Below are positions 11,867-13,018 of a stretch of DNA of 13,018 bases, one piece after another. Location: NCBI GenBank assembly GCA_002430835.1, contig DJDA01000140.1, forward strand, positions 1 through 13,018, given 5' to 3'. The DNA is from Brevundimonas sp. UBA5936. GTDB taxonomy: Bacteria; Pseudomonadota; Alphaproteobacteria; Caulobacterales; Caulobacteraceae. Under the pieces are notes generated by a model. It made no database searches. It saw only the letters and a list, made by a program, of their open reading frames with translations, and was not told where the DNA came from. A program made the position numbers and the translations under genes. How positions within the stretch are numbered: the stretch's first letter is position 1; each line of letters opens with the position of its first letter.

Positions 11867-11898
11867 CTCTCGCCCGGAGATAGTCTCCATCGGGAGAG
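11867..11898 (+). promoter_or_regulatory. Leader with alternative hairpins over the ribosome binding site
   Basis: CTCTC (11867-11871), GGAGA (11876-11880), TCTCC (11884-11888) and GGGAGAG (11892-11898) alternate as complementary blocks. TCTCC can pair with GGAGA upstream, or with the Shine-Dalgarno (GGAGA, 11893-11897) downstream. CTCTC can also pair with GAGAG (11894-11898) around the inner hairpin. The ATG is at 11903. This could gate translation, for example by temperature or a factor. Confidence 0.4.
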
Positions 11899-11902
11899 TT
11901 AT

Positions 11903-12226
11903 ATGTCCGTAAAAGCTCTAGGCGTCGCGATGGCTGCGCTCACGATGAATGTTGTGGCCGCGGGTGCGGCGCCCGTGCCGCCAGCCGTCGCTGCCGCGCA
12001 ATCGGGTGAAGATCAGTATTGCCTCGGCTTCGATAACTGCTGGCCCATCGCCTACTCCTACGAAGTCTACTCAGACTCCAATATGACCACCCTAATTCAT
12101 GCCGCATCGGACAGTTGCAATGGGGGGCCGTTCGTAACGTCTCCCTGGCTTCCGGCGGGATATGTCGTCAAGACGCGCATGTACGTTTGCGCCGGCTTCG
12201 GCCCGTACCTGCCGCCTGACTGGTAA
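11903..12226 (+). CDS. Secreted cysteine-containing protein (DUF6289-like)
   Basis: 107 residues from ATG 11903, chosen over the longer frame because GGGAGAG lies 4 bases ahead and a proper signal peptide starts there: VKALGVAMAALTMNVVAAGAAP, cut probably after AGA (about 22). The mature part has four cysteines (C40, C46, C72, C96), enough for two disulphides, and the pattern YSYEVYSDSNMTTLIHAA followed by SDSCNGG, resembling the small periplasmic DUF6289 family (unknown role). The leader folds over the ribosome binding site. It is followed by a structured gap. Confidence 0.65.
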   Translation: MSVKALGVAMAALTMNVVAAGAAPVPPAVAAAQSGEDQYCLGFDNCWPIAYSYEVYSDSNMTTLIHAASDSCNGGPFVTSPWLPAGYVVKTRMYVCAGFGPYLPPDW

Positions 12227-12252
12227 CCCTGCGCGGCGCTTCGCCGTCAACA

Positions 12253-12315
12253 AATCCCTTCAATGGGATCAGCGGCCCGGCTTGAGGACAGTCCCCCGGT
12301 TCTCGCTGGGCCGCT
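12253..12315 (+). repeat. Two hairpins downstream of the secreted protein gene
   Basis: ATCCC (near 12254) pairs with GGGAT (near 12265). Then AGCGGCCC (12271-12278) pairs with GGGCCGCT (12308-12315) around a C-containing loop of 29 bases. The second has the same GCGGCCC outer arms and a C-run in the loop as copies A and B, but no shared flanking sequence. It could be the terminator structure of the gene ending at 12226. Confidence 0.4.
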
Positions 12316-12341
12316 TCGATTCGCGAAGTAGCTCGGCAGTA

Positions 12342-12366
12342 GGAACCAGTGAACCTCCCACCGCTT
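12342..12366 (+). promoter_or_regulatory. GGAAC-N16-GCTT promoter-like element
   Basis: GGAAC (12342-12346), 16 bases, then GCTT (12363-12366), 29 bases before ATG 12396. The -10 is identical to that at 10110-10113. Confidence 0.45.
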
Positions 12367-12395
12367 GGTTTCAGGCAACAAACAGGGAGATGACT

Positions 12396-12614
12396 ATGAC
12401 CGACGTTCAACCGAACGATCCGAACCGCAATCCCCGCGAAGCGCCCGACCTGGACGGCGATGAAGTCGAAGCCGGCCGCCGGGCTCGCAAGAGCGGAGCC
12501 AATCAAGACCCGCTGGCGAACAACAATCCGGCCGACCGGAGCCCATCGCCTTCGACCGGCGGCGACGGCGCCGCGGGCGCCGGCGGGCCGAAGGGCTTTG
12601 GCACAGGCGCCTGA
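12396..12614 (+). CDS. Disordered hydrophilic small protein
   Basis: 72 residues from ATG 12396, placed 6 bases after AGGGAG. ATG 12390 would sit directly on that site. The sequence is rich in Asn, Asp, Pro and Gly (TDVQPNDPNRNPREAPDLDG, GGDGAAGAGG), has no hydrophobic core and no known domain, and is probably unfolded. In composition and promoter type it resembles the protein at 10785. The 212 bases after it (12615-12826) hold no convincing gene. Confidence 0.6.
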   Translation: MTDVQPNDPNRNPREAPDLDGDEVEAGRRARKSGANQDPLANNNPADRSPSPSTGGDGAAGAGGPKGFGTGA

Positions 12615-12826
12615 TCAGCAAGAATGGGTGGCTGGCCGAATCTCCGGAGCGGCGCCCATTCGACCGATTGATCGTCGGTGGCGGGGCTCTTGCGCCGCCG
12701 CACAGCTTGAGCGCCGCCCTGACCGCCTCTCTCCCGATCGGCGCGGGTGCGATCTCGCATTTCACCAGAGAGGCGCGCAACCATCGGGCTCACGCTGTGC
12801 AAATCTGACGCCGTCAGGCTGGTCGG

Positions 12827-13018
12827 CTAAGGCCGCCGCGCGCGTGTCGCACCTGCGACCGCCGCAACGCCAAGACCTGCAACGACAAGATCCTCGACGA
12901 TCCCGCTGCGGGTCTGGCCAATGCGCCGCAGCGCGGCCTTTCGGCCGGCCAGCGTCAGATAGGACAGCGGTATGGCGACGCCCACGGCCAGGGCGGCGCC
13001 GCGCCGCTCGCGCCCCCT
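12827..13018 (-). CDS. Membrane protein, C-terminal part (DUF4126-like), partial
   Basis: 63 residues running in from beyond the right edge to TAG at 12827. The sequence has a membrane segment with ALAVGVAIPLSYLTLAG, a basic hinge GRKAALRRIGQTRSG, and a second hydrophobic stretch VEDLVVAGLGVAAVAGATRARRP. The helix, then an R-rich hinge, then a (V/A)ED-led last helix recall the end of DUF4126 membrane proteins. The assignment is tentative because the start is missing. Confidence 0.55.
   Translation of the reverse strand, partial: RGRERRGAALAVGVAIPLSYLTLAGRKAALRRIGQTRSGIVEDLVVAGLGVAAVAGATRARRP

Noticed and set aside
12503..12802. Minus-strand frame of 99 codons after the disordered protein
   Set aside because: No ribosome binding site, and half of it overlaps the better supported gene at 12396-12614.

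Overview
The window is GC-rich DNA that reads like an alphaproteobacterium, most likely a Caulobacterales member such as Brevundimonas or a relative. The reasons are a receiver-first hybrid kinase next to CheB, an alphaproteobacterial-type Crp/Fnr regulator, DUF6894-like proteins, a GrlR-like protein, and GGAAC-type promoter elements that resemble the general stress (EcfG/SigT) consensus. The genus is an inference from protein families, not from a marker gene.

Layout. Positions 1-1290 (+) hold the end of a CheB-type methylesterase overlapping a receiver plus histidine-kinase gene. Positions 1297-2604 (-) hold a SemiSWEET sugar transporter and a Crp/Fnr-type regulator. Positions 2751-4252 (+) hold a DUF6894-like protein, a SAM methyltransferase and a DUF2188-like protein. 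Positions 4253-6366 are a low-coding-density zone with tiny single-membrane-helix ORFs, a duplicated hairpin-bearing element of about 100 bases, and other inverted repeats. Positions 6367-8563 (+) hold a second DUF6894-like protein, an NPPY methyltransferase, and a small zinc-ribbon-like protein translationally coupled to a GrlR-like protein. Positions 8590-10417 (-) hold five small genes, including a general-stress-protein-17M-like glycine-zipper protein and a lipoprotein. Positions 10785-12614 hold disordered or coiled-coil small proteins, an acidic protein and a secreted cysteine protein. Positions 12827-13018 (-) hold the end of a membrane protein.

Taken together this looks like an accessory stress-response region made of many short genes. 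One strong match to the EcfG consensus (GGAAC-N16-CGTT) lies 8 bases before the SemiSWEET start. Seven weaker GGAAC-N16-NNTT matches lie elsewhere, four of them 27-29 bases before confident start codons. No tRNA, rRNA, CRISPR array, transposase or phage gene was seen. The most unusual part is 4438-5424, where tiny membrane peptides alternate with two copies of a structured element.
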